Assembly (NCBI GenBank): GCA_039804025.1
Contig: JBDRZP010000003.1
Span: 36,175-100,174 of the forward strand
DNA: 64,000 nucleotides
Reading direction: 5' to 3'
Source: a candidate division WOR-3 bacterium
GTDB taxonomy: Bacteria > Hydrothermota > Hydrothermia > Hydrothermales > JAJRUZ01
The position numbers were made by a program, and so were the translations under genes. This document shows positions 17,518-25,248 of the stretch, in pieces. The notes under the pieces were generated by a model. The model saw only the letters and a program-made list of their open reading frames with translations, was not told where the DNA came from and made no database searches. Position 1 is the first letter of the stretch. Every line of letters begins with the position of its first letter.

Positions 17518-17546
17518 ATTATAATATAAGATATAAAAAAAGTCAA
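17518..17546 (-). promoter_or_regulatory. Sigma-70-type promoter for pilM operon
   Basis: On the minus strand TTGACT (17541-17546) and TATAAT (17518-17523) are spaced by 17 bp, giving a leader of about 40 nt before pilM. The same AT-rich block offers a plus-strand TATAAT (17520-17525) for the SPFH gene, but its best -35 (TTGAAC, 17495-17500) is 19 bp away and weaker. Confidence 0.65.
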
Positions 17547-17564
17547 TAAAAAAGAGGACAAAAA

Positions 17565-18515
17565 ATGATAGAACTTTTACTTTTAATTATAATTATATGG
17601 GTTTTTCTTTACCTCATATATAGATTTGCCTTTAAAGTAGTATTAACAGAAAAACGAGGTGAAATTATACCTGTTAGAAAAATTGAAATAACCCCACAAC
17701 TTATACTCATTGTTTTGTCCCTTGTTATTCTACTTTATATAATTTCCAGTTTTAGAGAAGTTCCTATAGGACACGCACTTTTAACCTTCAATATTTTTAC
17801 AAAAAAATACGGAATAAAAACTGAAGGACTGCAGTTTGTTCCAAGATTTTTTTATAAAACACACCTATATAATATAAGAAGACAGGAATATACAATGACA
17901 GCAAGAAAGGGTGAAGGTGAAAAAAAGAATATAGATGACTCTCTATGGTCACCTACAAAAGAAGGACTTGAGGTAGGACTTGACCTTACATGCTGGTTTA
18001 GAATACCTGTAGAAAATGTAATAAAGATACATAGAGAAATAGGACCTGACTATAACGAAAAAGTAATTAGGCCTGCAATAAGATCAGAGGTAAGGCATAT
18101 TATTTCCTCCTATTCAGTAACAGAAATTTATTCTTCAAAAAGAGAAGAAATTCAAAAGGAAATCGAAAAAAAAGTTAAAGAAAGGCTTGAAAGGGATGGA
18201 TTTCTGATTGAAGCAGTTATTTTAAGGGATGTTCATTTTACACCGGATTTTGCAAAGGCAATTGAGGAGAAACAGATAGCCCAACAGGAAGCAGAAAGAA
18301 TGGAATATCTTCTTGAAAAGGAAAAAAAGGAAGCAGAGAGAAAAAAAATTGAAGCAAAAGGTAAAGCAGAGGCTATAAGAATTATAAGCGAAGAACTTAA
18401 GAAAAATCCGATGTATATAAATTATCTATATGTAGATAAACTTTCTGATAAGGTCAAGGTAGTTATATCAGATAAGGGAACAATTTTGAATTTGCAATCT
18501 CTGGATGAAAAATAA
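17565..18515 (+). CDS. SPFH/band-7 (stomatin/prohibitin-like) membrane protein
   Basis: A 316-residue protein with two N-terminal hydrophobic segments (about residues 2-22 and 42-62). The SPFH domain then covers about 67-230, including PIGHALLTFN, the GLEVGLDLTCWFRIP strand region and VILRDVHFTPDFAKAIEEKQ. A charged coiled coil rich in Glu, Lys and Ala (about 225-275) ends the domain, as in prohibitins and HflK/C. Such proteins oligomerise into membrane microdomains and often modulate proteases. It overlaps the biotin-carrier gene by 11 bp, an unexpected partner. A specific role is not evident. Confidence 0.85.
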   Translation: MIELLLLIIIIWVFLYLIYRFAFKVVLTEKRGEIIPVRKIEITPQLILIVLSLVILLYIISSFREVPIGHALLTFNIFTKKYGIKTEGLQFVPRFFYKTHLYNIRRQEYTMTARKGEGEKKNIDDSLWSPTKEGLEVGLDLTCWFRIPVENVIKIHREIGPDYNEKVIRPAIRSEVRHIISSYSVTEIYSSKREEIQKEIEKKVKERLERDGFLIEAVILRDVHFTPDFAKAIEEKQIAQQEAERMEYLLEKEKKEAERKKIEAKGKAEAIRIISEELKKNPMYINYLYVDKLSDKVKVVISDKGTILNLQSLDEK

Positions 18516-18894
18516 AATTTTAGATCTGCCAGGAACACCTTTAAAAATAATAATAAAAAATAATAAATTCTTAACCTTTTATATTGAGTATAAAGGCAAC
18601 AAAGCCTTTGTTTATTCACCTTACGGAAATTTTCTTCTTGAGAAAAAAATAAAAGAAACTTTAAAAGAAAAAAGAGAAGATAATTCAAGGATTATTTCTC
18701 CTATGTCAGGGAAAATAGTAAAAGTATTTAAAAGAGAAAAGGAAAAAGTAAATATAGATGAACCCCTTTGCATAATAGAAGCAATGAAAATGCAAAACGA
18801 GATAAGATCAAAAAAAGAGGGAATAATCATAAAATCTTTCGCAGAAGAAGAAAAAATTATTAAAAAAGGTGAACTGCTTTTTATTATTGAATGA
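18505..18894 (+). CDS. Biotin carboxyl carrier protein-like subunit
   Basis: A 129-residue protein ending in a biotinyl domain. SPMSGKIVKVF is followed by the biotinylation motif EAMKMQNEI with target K95 and the closing turn GELLFIIE. The N-terminal 60 residues are short, as in the carrier subunits of acyl-CoA carboxylases and decarboxylases. The gene directly precedes the methylmalonyl-CoA mutase gene (4-bp overlap). It is therefore likely part of a propionyl-CoA carboxylase or methylmalonyl-CoA decarboxylase whose other subunits lie elsewhere. Confidence 0.88.
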   Translation: MKNKILDLPGTPLKIIIKNNKFLTFYIEYKGNKAFVYSPYGNFLLEKKIKETLKEKREDNSRIISPMSGKIVKVFKREKEKVNIDEPLCIIEAMKMQNEIRSKKEGIIIKSFAEEEKIIKKGELLFIIE

Positions 18895-20429
18895 AGGATA
18901 AAAAATATTATACAAAAGAGGATCTTTCGGAATATAACTTTTTAGAAGGAGATTTAGAGCCAGGTAAGTATCCTTTCACAAGAGCTATATATAAGGAAAT
19001 GTATTCTCAAAAACTATGGACAATGAGACAGTATACAGGTTTTGGAACTCCCGAAGAAACAAATGAAAGGTTTAAAAAGATGATAAAGGAGGGGCAAACA
19101 GGGCTTTCTTTGGCTTTTGATTTACCTACTCAATTGGGTTTTGATCCAGACCATGAGCTTTCAAAGGGAGAAGTAGGAAGAGTTGGGGTATCTGTATGGA
19201 GTTCAGAATCAATGGAGAGAGTCTTAAAGGATATAGAAATTGATAAAATTTCTCTCTCTATGACAATTAATGCAACAGCAGGAATTCTTTTAGCATTTTA
19301 CCTTTCAATTGCAGATGAAAGAAAAGTTCCATGGGATAAATTAAGGGGTACAATTCAAAATGATATTTTGAAGGAATTTGCTGCAAGAGGAAATTACATT
19401 TATCCTGTTAAGGAATCCTTAAAACTTTCCCTTGATGTTATGGAGTTTTCTCTTAAAAATGTTTCAAATTTTTATCCTGTTTCAGTAAGTGGTTACCATT
19501 ACAGAGAAAAGGGAGCAAATGCAATTCAGGAAATAGCTTTTACCATTTCTGATGCAATTGAATATGTAAAAGGTCTTGTTGAAAGAGGTATTGATCCTGA
19601 AATTATAGGTAAAAGAATAACATTTTTCTTTTCTGCCCATAGTAATTTTTTTGAAGAAATTGCAAAATTCAGAGCAGCGAGAAGGGTATGGGCTCAAATA
19701 ATGAAAGAAAAGTTCAAAGTAAAAGATGAAAAAGCAATGCATTTAAGATTTCACACACAAACAGCAGGTTCAACACTTCAGGCTCAAGACCCTCTTTTAA
19801 ACATAATAAGGGTTTCATATCAAGCTCTATCAGCGGTATTAGGAGGGACTCAGAGCTTACATACAAACAGTTTTGATGAAGCATTATCCCTTCCAACAGA
19901 GGAATCAGCTCTTGTTGCTCTAAGAACTCAACAGATTCTTGCTTATGAAACAGGAATTCCTGAAGTTACAGATCCTCTTGGAGGGTCGTATTATGTGGAA
20001 AAATTAACGAGAGAAATTGAAAAAGAAACTTTTAAGTTATTAAATGAAATAGAAGAAAAGGGAGGAGCTGCTGAGTGTATAGAAAAAGGATTATTTCAAA
20101 AGTGGATAGAAGAAAATGCTTACAAAGAACAAAAAGAAATTGAAGAAGGAATTAAAAAAATCGTAGCCGTTAATATTTTCAAAAAGGAAAAAGAAGAAAA
20201 AGTTAAAATATTTAGGATAAAGAATAAGGGAGAAAAGGAAGAAATAAAAAGAATAAGGGAATTTAAGAAAAAAAGGGATAAAAGTAAAGTAGAAGAGGCT
20301 CTTTTTGCGTTGAGGGAAGGTGCTTTAAGGGGAGAAAACCTTATGAATTATATAATTAATTGTGTTAAGTCAAAATGCACACTTGGTGAAATCTCTTATG
20401 AACTTGAAAAAATCTGGAAGAGGGTCTGA
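18891..20429 (+). CDS. Methylmalonyl-CoA mutase, large (catalytic) subunit
   Basis: A 512-residue TIM-barrel subunit of the B12-dependent acyl-CoA mutase. Family blocks are RQYTGFGTPEETNERFK, GLSLAFDLPTQLGFDPDH, the substrate region HYREKGANAIQEIAF, RFHTQTAGSTL and GGTQSLHTNSFDEAL. The C-terminus (GENLMNYIINCVKSKCTLGEI) is the normal end of a split large subunit, so it is complete. The cobalamin-binding domain must come from a separate small subunit, which is not in this window. It interconverts methylmalonyl-CoA and succinyl-CoA. The carrier upstream and the 2-oxobutyrate-forming lyase downstream suggest propionyl-CoA metabolism. Confidence 0.95.
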   Translation: MKDKKYYTKEDLSEYNFLEGDLEPGKYPFTRAIYKEMYSQKLWTMRQYTGFGTPEETNERFKKMIKEGQTGLSLAFDLPTQLGFDPDHELSKGEVGRVGVSVWSSESMERVLKDIEIDKISLSMTINATAGILLAFYLSIADERKVPWDKLRGTIQNDILKEFAARGNYIYPVKESLKLSLDVMEFSLKNVSNFYPVSVSGYHYREKGANAIQEIAFTISDAIEYVKGLVERGIDPEIIGKRITFFFSAHSNFFEEIAKFRAARRVWAQIMKEKFKVKDEKAMHLRFHTQTAGSTLQAQDPLLNIIRVSYQALSAVLGGTQSLHTNSFDEALSLPTEESALVALRTQQILAYETGIPEVTDPLGGSYYVEKLTREIEKETFKLLNEIEEKGGAAECIEKGLFQKWIEENAYKEQKEIEEGIKKIVAVNIFKKEKEEKVKIFRIKNKGEKEEIKRIREFKKKRDKSKVEEALFALREGALRGENLMNYIINCVKSKCTLGEISYELEKIWKRV

Positions 20430-20454
20430 ATCCCTTTTAAAAAACAATTTAAAA

Positions 20455-21636
20455 ATGAAAGAAAAAAAATTTGAAACAATCTGTGTTCATAATAAAAAAA
20501 TCAATTATAAATTAAGAGATATATCAGTTCCCATACATCTTTCCTCAACCTTTTATTTTGAATCTGCTGAAGAAGGAGGAAAGCTTTTTGAAGGAGAAAA
20601 AGAAGGTTTTATTTACACTCGTCTTTCGAATCCAACAATAAAAATTCTTGAAGAAACACTTAAAGAACTTGAGAAGGGAGAAAGGGCTCTTGCTTTTTCT
20701 TCTGGCATGGGTGCAATATCAGCTCTTATTTTCTCTCTCTTAAATCAAGGTGATAAGGTTATATACTCGGACCCCATATATGGGGGAACTTTTGCCTTAT
20801 TCAAAAGACTTGAAAAAAAAGGATTATTCACCTTTAAAGGTATACACGCCAAAAGATTTACTGAAAAATTAAAAAAAGAAATTGACAAAAAAACAAAACT
20901 TGTATACATAGAAACACCTACAAATCCTACTCTTGATATTATTGATATAGAGGAAACTGCAAAAATTGCAAAGGAAAAGGGAGTAATTCTTGCTGTAGAT
21001 AATACTTTTGCAACTCCCTATCACCAGAGACCACTTGAACTGGGTGCAGATGTTGTTATACATTCTCTCACAAAATATTTAGGTGGTCATACAGATTTAA
21101 TAGGTGGTGCCCTTATTGGTAAAAAAGAAATAATTGAGGAAATTGATAAGGAAGAAAAAGCTCATATAGGAGCCTGTATATCACCCTTTAACGCATGGCT
21201 AACCCTAAGGGGTATTAAAACCCTCGCAGTAAGGATGAAAGTTCATTCTGAAAATGCCCTGAATTTAGCAAAATTTTTAAGCGAACATCCAAAAGTAGAA
21301 AAGGTTTTTTATCCAGGCCTTCCTGACTTTGAAATGTATAAAATAGCCAAAAAACAGATGAAAAATGGTTTTTCAGGTATGCTATCATTTATACATAAAA
21401 ATGGAAAAGAGGGGGCTATGAAATTTATTAATTCTTTGAATCTCTGTGTAAAAGCAGTAAGCTTAGGAGCAGTTGAAACCCTCGTAGAACATCCAGCTTC
21501 AATGACTCATTCTACAATGAATGAGGAAGAACTTTTAAAAGCAGGAATACATCCTGGACTTATTCGAATTTCAGTTGGAATTGAAAATATTGAGGATATA
21601 ATAATGGACATAGAAAATGCTTTAAGGAAATCATGA
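20455..21636 (+). CDS. Cys/Met-metabolism PLP enzyme, methionine gamma-lyase-like
   Basis: A fold-type I PLP enzyme of 393 residues starting at ATG 20455. The frame is open further upstream, but that part overlaps the mutase gene and shows no homology. Motifs include STFYFESAEEGGKLF, YTRLSNPTIKILEETLKELE, the SSGMGAISALIF turn, YSDPIYGGTFALF and the PLP lysine in HSLTKYLGGHTDLIGG. The C-terminal LGAVETLVEHPASMTHS is typical of gamma-lyases. The family spans cystathionine gamma-synthase, gamma-lyase and methionine gamma-lyase, which cannot be separated for certain by eye. A gamma-lyase would release 2-oxobutyrate, feeding propionyl-CoA to the mutase gene beside it. Confidence 0.9.
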   Translation: MKEKKFETICVHNKKINYKLRDISVPIHLSSTFYFESAEEGGKLFEGEKEGFIYTRLSNPTIKILEETLKELEKGERALAFSSGMGAISALIFSLLNQGDKVIYSDPIYGGTFALFKRLEKKGLFTFKGIHAKRFTEKLKKEIDKKTKLVYIETPTNPTLDIIDIEETAKIAKEKGVILAVDNTFATPYHQRPLELGADVVIHSLTKYLGGHTDLIGGALIGKKEIIEEIDKEEKAHIGACISPFNAWLTLRGIKTLAVRMKVHSENALNLAKFLSEHPKVEKVFYPGLPDFEMYKIAKKQMKNGFSGMLSFIHKNGKEGAMKFINSLNLCVKAVSLGAVETLVEHPASMTHSTMNEEELLKAGIHPGLIRISVGIENIEDIIMDIENALRKS

Positions 21637-22766
21637 GAGAAGATAGGATCTGCGTTATTGGTGCTGGTATTGCTGGGATAATGACTTCTTATTTTCTTGA
21701 TAAGTTTGGTGCTAAAAGAATTACTATTTTTGATAGAGAGGTTCTTGCTTCTGGAACAACTGGTAAAAGTGCAGGTATCGTTGTTACCCATCTTTTTGAT
21801 GAAATAGACATTGAATTATCAAAGAGAACAATAAAAATTCTTGAAGATATAAATAAAAAAAGTAAATTTAAATTTTTAAAAAAATATTATACAGTAACAG
21901 GTATTCAGGATGAGGATAAAAAGACTATACTTGAAAATTTATTAAGAAAAAAATTTGTTGAATTTGATAGTTTTTCTCTTGATGAACTAAAAAAATTTTA
22001 TCCTGTTTTTAAAGAAGAAAAATACTATATTATTTCTAAGGATGGTCTTTATGTGGATGTAGGTGAGTTATTGTATTCAATTTATTCTTATTTAAAAAAT
22101 AAAAACCATGAATTTAAATTTTTTTATGAAATAAAGGGATTTGAGATAAAAAATGGCAAGGTAAATGCACTTATTACCAAAAGAGGAAAATTTTATTTTG
22201 ATAAATATATACTTACAACAGGTATATGGAGTAAAGAAATACTAAAAAGAGAAGGAATAAATATACCAGTGAAACCTTATAGAACACAATCTGTTATTTT
22301 AGAATTAAAAGAAGAGATTGATTTGCCTATATATAATGACATTCAACACGGTATTTATTTTAGGAAAGAATTAAAAAAAGAAATCTTACTTGGTGATGGA
22401 ACTGAAAGAAAGGAGCAGGATATTAATAATTTCAAAACTTTTAATGATGAAAGTTTCCTTTTCAGTGTTTCAGAAAAATTACCCCAAATTATACAGGGTG
22501 CAGAAGAATTTGGGATAAAAGGAGGATGGGCATACCTCTGTCTTGCTACACCTGACAGAAAACCCATTGTTTCAAAAATTAAAGATATTGAAAATTTTTA
22601 TATATTCTGTGGTTTTAATGGACTTGGTATAATGAGATCACCAGCACTTTCTGAAATCCTTGCAGAATGTGTGCTTGAAAATCTTCCTCTTCCGGGGGAA
22701 TTCAGCCTAAAGAGGTTTGATGGTATAAATGATTTTGAAATAAAAGAAGGTTTTTATCCTGAATGA
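21633..22766 (+). CDS. FAD-dependent DAO-family oxidoreductase
   Basis: A 377-residue member of the D-amino acid oxidase/glycine oxidase/sarcosine oxidase superfamily. The dinucleotide-binding fold is at the N-terminus (ICVIGAGIAGIMTSYFL), followed by SGTTGKSAGIV. The late FAD motif is NFYIFCGFNGLGIMRSPAL. It removes hydride from an amine or hydroxy acid, and the substrate is not identifiable. It overlaps the lyase gene and the following glycosyltransferase gene by 4 bp each. It may handle an amino acid linked to the same catabolic block. Confidence 0.85.
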   Translation: MREDRICVIGAGIAGIMTSYFLDKFGAKRITIFDREVLASGTTGKSAGIVVTHLFDEIDIELSKRTIKILEDINKKSKFKFLKKYYTVTGIQDEDKKTILENLLRKKFVEFDSFSLDELKKFYPVFKEEKYYIISKDGLYVDVGELLYSIYSYLKNKNHEFKFFYEIKGFEIKNGKVNALITKRGKFYFDKYILTTGIWSKEILKREGINIPVKPYRTQSVILELKEEIDLPIYNDIQHGIYFRKELKKEILLGDGTERKEQDINNFKTFNDESFLFSVSEKLPQIIQGAEEFGIKGGWAYLCLATPDRKPIVSKIKDIENFYIFCGFNGLGIMRSPALSEILAECVLENLPLPGEFSLKRFDGINDFEIKEGFYPE

Positions 22767-23848
22767 AGAAGATACTTTTTGCTACTCATTCTCCTTATTA
22801 TATAGGTGGAGAAAAAAGTATGTTGGATGTTTTGAAAGGTATAAAGAGCTACTTTAATGTTGCTCTTTTGGCTCCTGAGGGTGAGTTATATGAAATTGCT
22901 AAAAAGGAAGGAATAAAAATTTATAAATTGCCCTTTAAAGATTCTTTGATATGGAAAACAAAAAGAAAATTTTTTTTACCCTTATTTAAAAGTGAATTTC
23001 CAAAAATTTTAAAGGGATTAAATAAAATTGTTAAGGATTATAATCCCGATATTATTTATACTCATTCAATGAAAATGCATTTATTTTTCTCCCTTTTCTT
23101 TTTAAAAAAGAAAAAAAAACTTGTATGGCATTTCAGGGACATACCAGAAGAGAGTTCAAAATTTATATTTAAATTTTTTTCAATTTTTCCTGACAGAATA
23201 ATTGCTATTTCTGAAGGTGTTAAAAGATTTTTCCCTATTAAAAGGAAAATTAGAGTTGTTTACAATGGCATAAAAATACCTGAAAAGATTGAGGAAAATA
23301 ATATAAAAAAGAAAAAGTTTACAATACTGAGTGTTGGGAACATCCAGTACTGGAAAGCACAGGATCTAATAATTGAATGTGCCAAAAGGTTAAAAGATTT
23401 TGATTTCTGGATTATTGGTGATGCAATTCATCCAGGTGAAAAGAAATTTAAAGATAAAATAATCAAAAAAATAAAGGAAGAAAAAATTGAAAATGTTATT
23501 TTATGGGGAAAAAGGGATGATGTTTTTTCCTTTTATAAAGAATGTGATGTTTTTTTACATATTCCGAGGGCAAGAGAAGGATTTGGAAGAGTTATCGTTG
23601 AAGCAATGGCGATGAAAAAACCTGTCATAGCTTCAAATGTGGCAGCTTTACCTGAAATTGTAAACGATGCAGGTTTTCTTGTAAGAAATGGAGATTTAGA
23701 TGATATATGCAGTAAAATTCTTTTATATTATAATGATGAAAATTTAAGAAAAGAAATGGGGGAAAGGGGATTTATAAGGTACAAAAATTTATTTACACCT
23801 GAAAGGATGATAGAAGGGGTTTTAAAATGTCTGAAAGAAATTATTTAA
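22763..23848 (+). CDS. GT4-family glycosyltransferase
   Basis: A 361-residue retaining GT-B enzyme. The N-terminal domain has SPYYIGGEKSMLDVLKGI, the family glycine-rich loop. The C-terminal domain carries ILSVGNIQYWKAQDLII and the EX7E motif region AREGFGRVIVEAMAMKKPVI with PEIVNDAGFLV. It transfers a sugar from a nucleotide donor to a glycan. It opens the surface-glycan cluster and is translationally coupled to the oxidoreductase before it (4 bp) and the ligase-like gene after it (22 bp). Confidence 0.93.
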   Translation: MKKILFATHSPYYIGGEKSMLDVLKGIKSYFNVALLAPEGELYEIAKKEGIKIYKLPFKDSLIWKTKRKFFLPLFKSEFPKILKGLNKIVKDYNPDIIYTHSMKMHLFFSLFFLKKKKKLVWHFRDIPEESSKFIFKFFSIFPDRIIAISEGVKRFFPIKRKIRVVYNGIKIPEKIEENNIKKKKFTILSVGNIQYWKAQDLIIECAKRLKDFDFWIIGDAIHPGEKKFKDKIIKKIKEEKIENVILWGKRDDVFSFYKECDVFLHIPRAREGFGRVIVEAMAMKKPVIASNVAALPEIVNDAGFLVRNGDLDDICSKILLYYNDENLRKEMGERGFIRYKNLFTPERMIEGVLKCLKEII

Positions 23849-25248
23849 AATATATTTATCAAATATTTTTAATTACTTTTTTAGGTTTTATATTTGTTTA
23901 CTATTCCGGTAAATCTATTGCAACGGGAAATATAAGGGTGCCTCTTTTTCTTTTTCTTTCTTTTTTATCAATAGCCTTAGCTACTTCTATAAAAACCGGA
24001 ACATATTATCTATTTATTTACATAGTGTTTATGGCCTTTTTAAAAAGATTTTTATTTTCCTTTCAGGGTTTTACTTTTTACGACCCTACCTATTTAATTC
24101 CTGATATTGTGATCATTACCATGTTTCTTGTTGTATGGAATAAGCACAGAGAAAAAATTATCTATGCTATTAAAAATAGTTTTACCTTCAAGGTTTTACT
24201 TTTTCTTCAGATTATCTTTTTTTTAGAAATATTTAACCCTCTTCAGGGAAACTTAATGGTTGGAATAGCAGGTTCAAAGTTTCTTCTTATTCCATCACTT
24301 CTATGTTATATAAGTTTTGGTATCGATAGAAAAACCCTAAAGAATCTACTAAAAATGCTCACCTGGCTTGGTGTTATTTCTTCTCTTTACGCAATCTATC
24401 AGTTCCATAAGGGTTTTTTTGAATTTGAAATACTCTGGGCAAAAAATGCAGGAATGGTTTCACTTTTCTTAGGTCAAAAATTGAGACCCTTTTCTTTTTT
24501 TCCGAGCCCTGGAGAGCTATCAGGTTTTTTAATGACAGCTTCGCTTATTGAATTAGCCATGAGCAACTTATCCCCGGGAATAATTTTAACCTTTCTTAAA
24601 CTTATCATTTATGGTATAGCATCCTTTTATACTAATATAAGAGCAGGACCATTTATTTTTCTATTTCTTTTCCCATTAATTTTAGCCTTTAAAATTACTA
24701 AAAAAACTCTTGCTACTTTATCTTTATATTACTTTATTTTATTTGGAATTATAACTTTTATTTCAGGTATATCTCTTTCTGAATTGAGTTTAAATTTAAA
24801 GGGTGTGAATCCAGTTTATACTGAGCATTTTTTTCAAGGTATTATTGACCCAACTCAGAAAGGTTCCTCTTTTGTTCATAGATTAAATTTATGGAAAAAT
24901 GCTATTATATATATGTTTAGAAATCCTATCGGACATGGTATAGGTGTTTCAACTTTAGCAGCCAACAGGTTTGGTGGACCTCCCATGCATGTGGAAAGCA
25001 CATTTATTTCAATGATTTATTCTTGTGGAATTTTTGGTTTTTTGAGTTTAATGTTTTTAACACTATATACGATTTTTAAGGGTTTTATAACACTTTCTCA
25101 TAAATATGATAAAATAGTTCTTGCGGTATGGATCGGTTTTGTCTCAATATTTATGGGTCAGTGGATAGTCACCTACTTTCAGGGAGCCTTTTTCTGGCTT
25201 TCAATGGGAATACTTTTAAGATGGATAGATTTAAAGGAAGAACTTTAA
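23827..25248 (+). CDS. O-antigen ligase/polymerase-like membrane protein, copy 1
   Basis: A 473-residue protein with about 12 hydrophobic helices and the Wzy/WaaL layout. The large extracytoplasmic loop (about residues 320-390) includes GVNPVYTEHFFQGI, GSSFVHRLNLWKNAI and NPIGHGIGVS, ending HVESTFISMIYSCGIFG. A ribosome site GAAGGGG lies 8 nt before ATG 23827, supporting the overlapping start. It should polymerise or ligate lipid-linked glycans at the outer face of the inner membrane. The next gene is a diverged tandem copy. Confidence 0.85.
   Translation: MSERNYLKYIYQIFLITFLGFIFVYYSGKSIATGNIRVPLFLFLSFLSIALATSIKTGTYYLFIYIVFMAFLKRFLFSFQGFTFYDPTYLIPDIVIITMFLVVWNKHREKIIYAIKNSFTFKVLLFLQIIFFLEIFNPLQGNLMVGIAGSKFLLIPSLLCYISFGIDRKTLKNLLKMLTWLGVISSLYAIYQFHKGFFEFEILWAKNAGMVSLFLGQKLRPFSFFPSPGELSGFLMTASLIELAMSNLSPGIILTFLKLIIYGIASFYTNIRAGPFIFLFLFPLILAFKITKKTLATLSLYYFILFGIITFISGISLSELSLNLKGVNPVYTEHFFQGIIDPTQKGSSFVHRLNLWKNAIIYMFRNPIGHGIGVSTLAANRFGGPPMHVESTFISMIYSCGIFGFLSLMFLTLYTIFKGFITLSHKYDKIVLAVWIGFVSIFMGQWIVTYFQGAFFWLSMGILLRWIDLKEEL

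Noticed and set aside
20362..20454. 31-residue N-terminal extension of the PLP enzyme
   Set aside because: It overlaps the end of the mutase gene and has no family similarity; ATG 20455 matches the usual N-terminus.
25128..25220. Earlier start for ligase-like copy 2
   Set aside because: The extension lies wholly within copy 1 in another frame and does not align with its paralogue.
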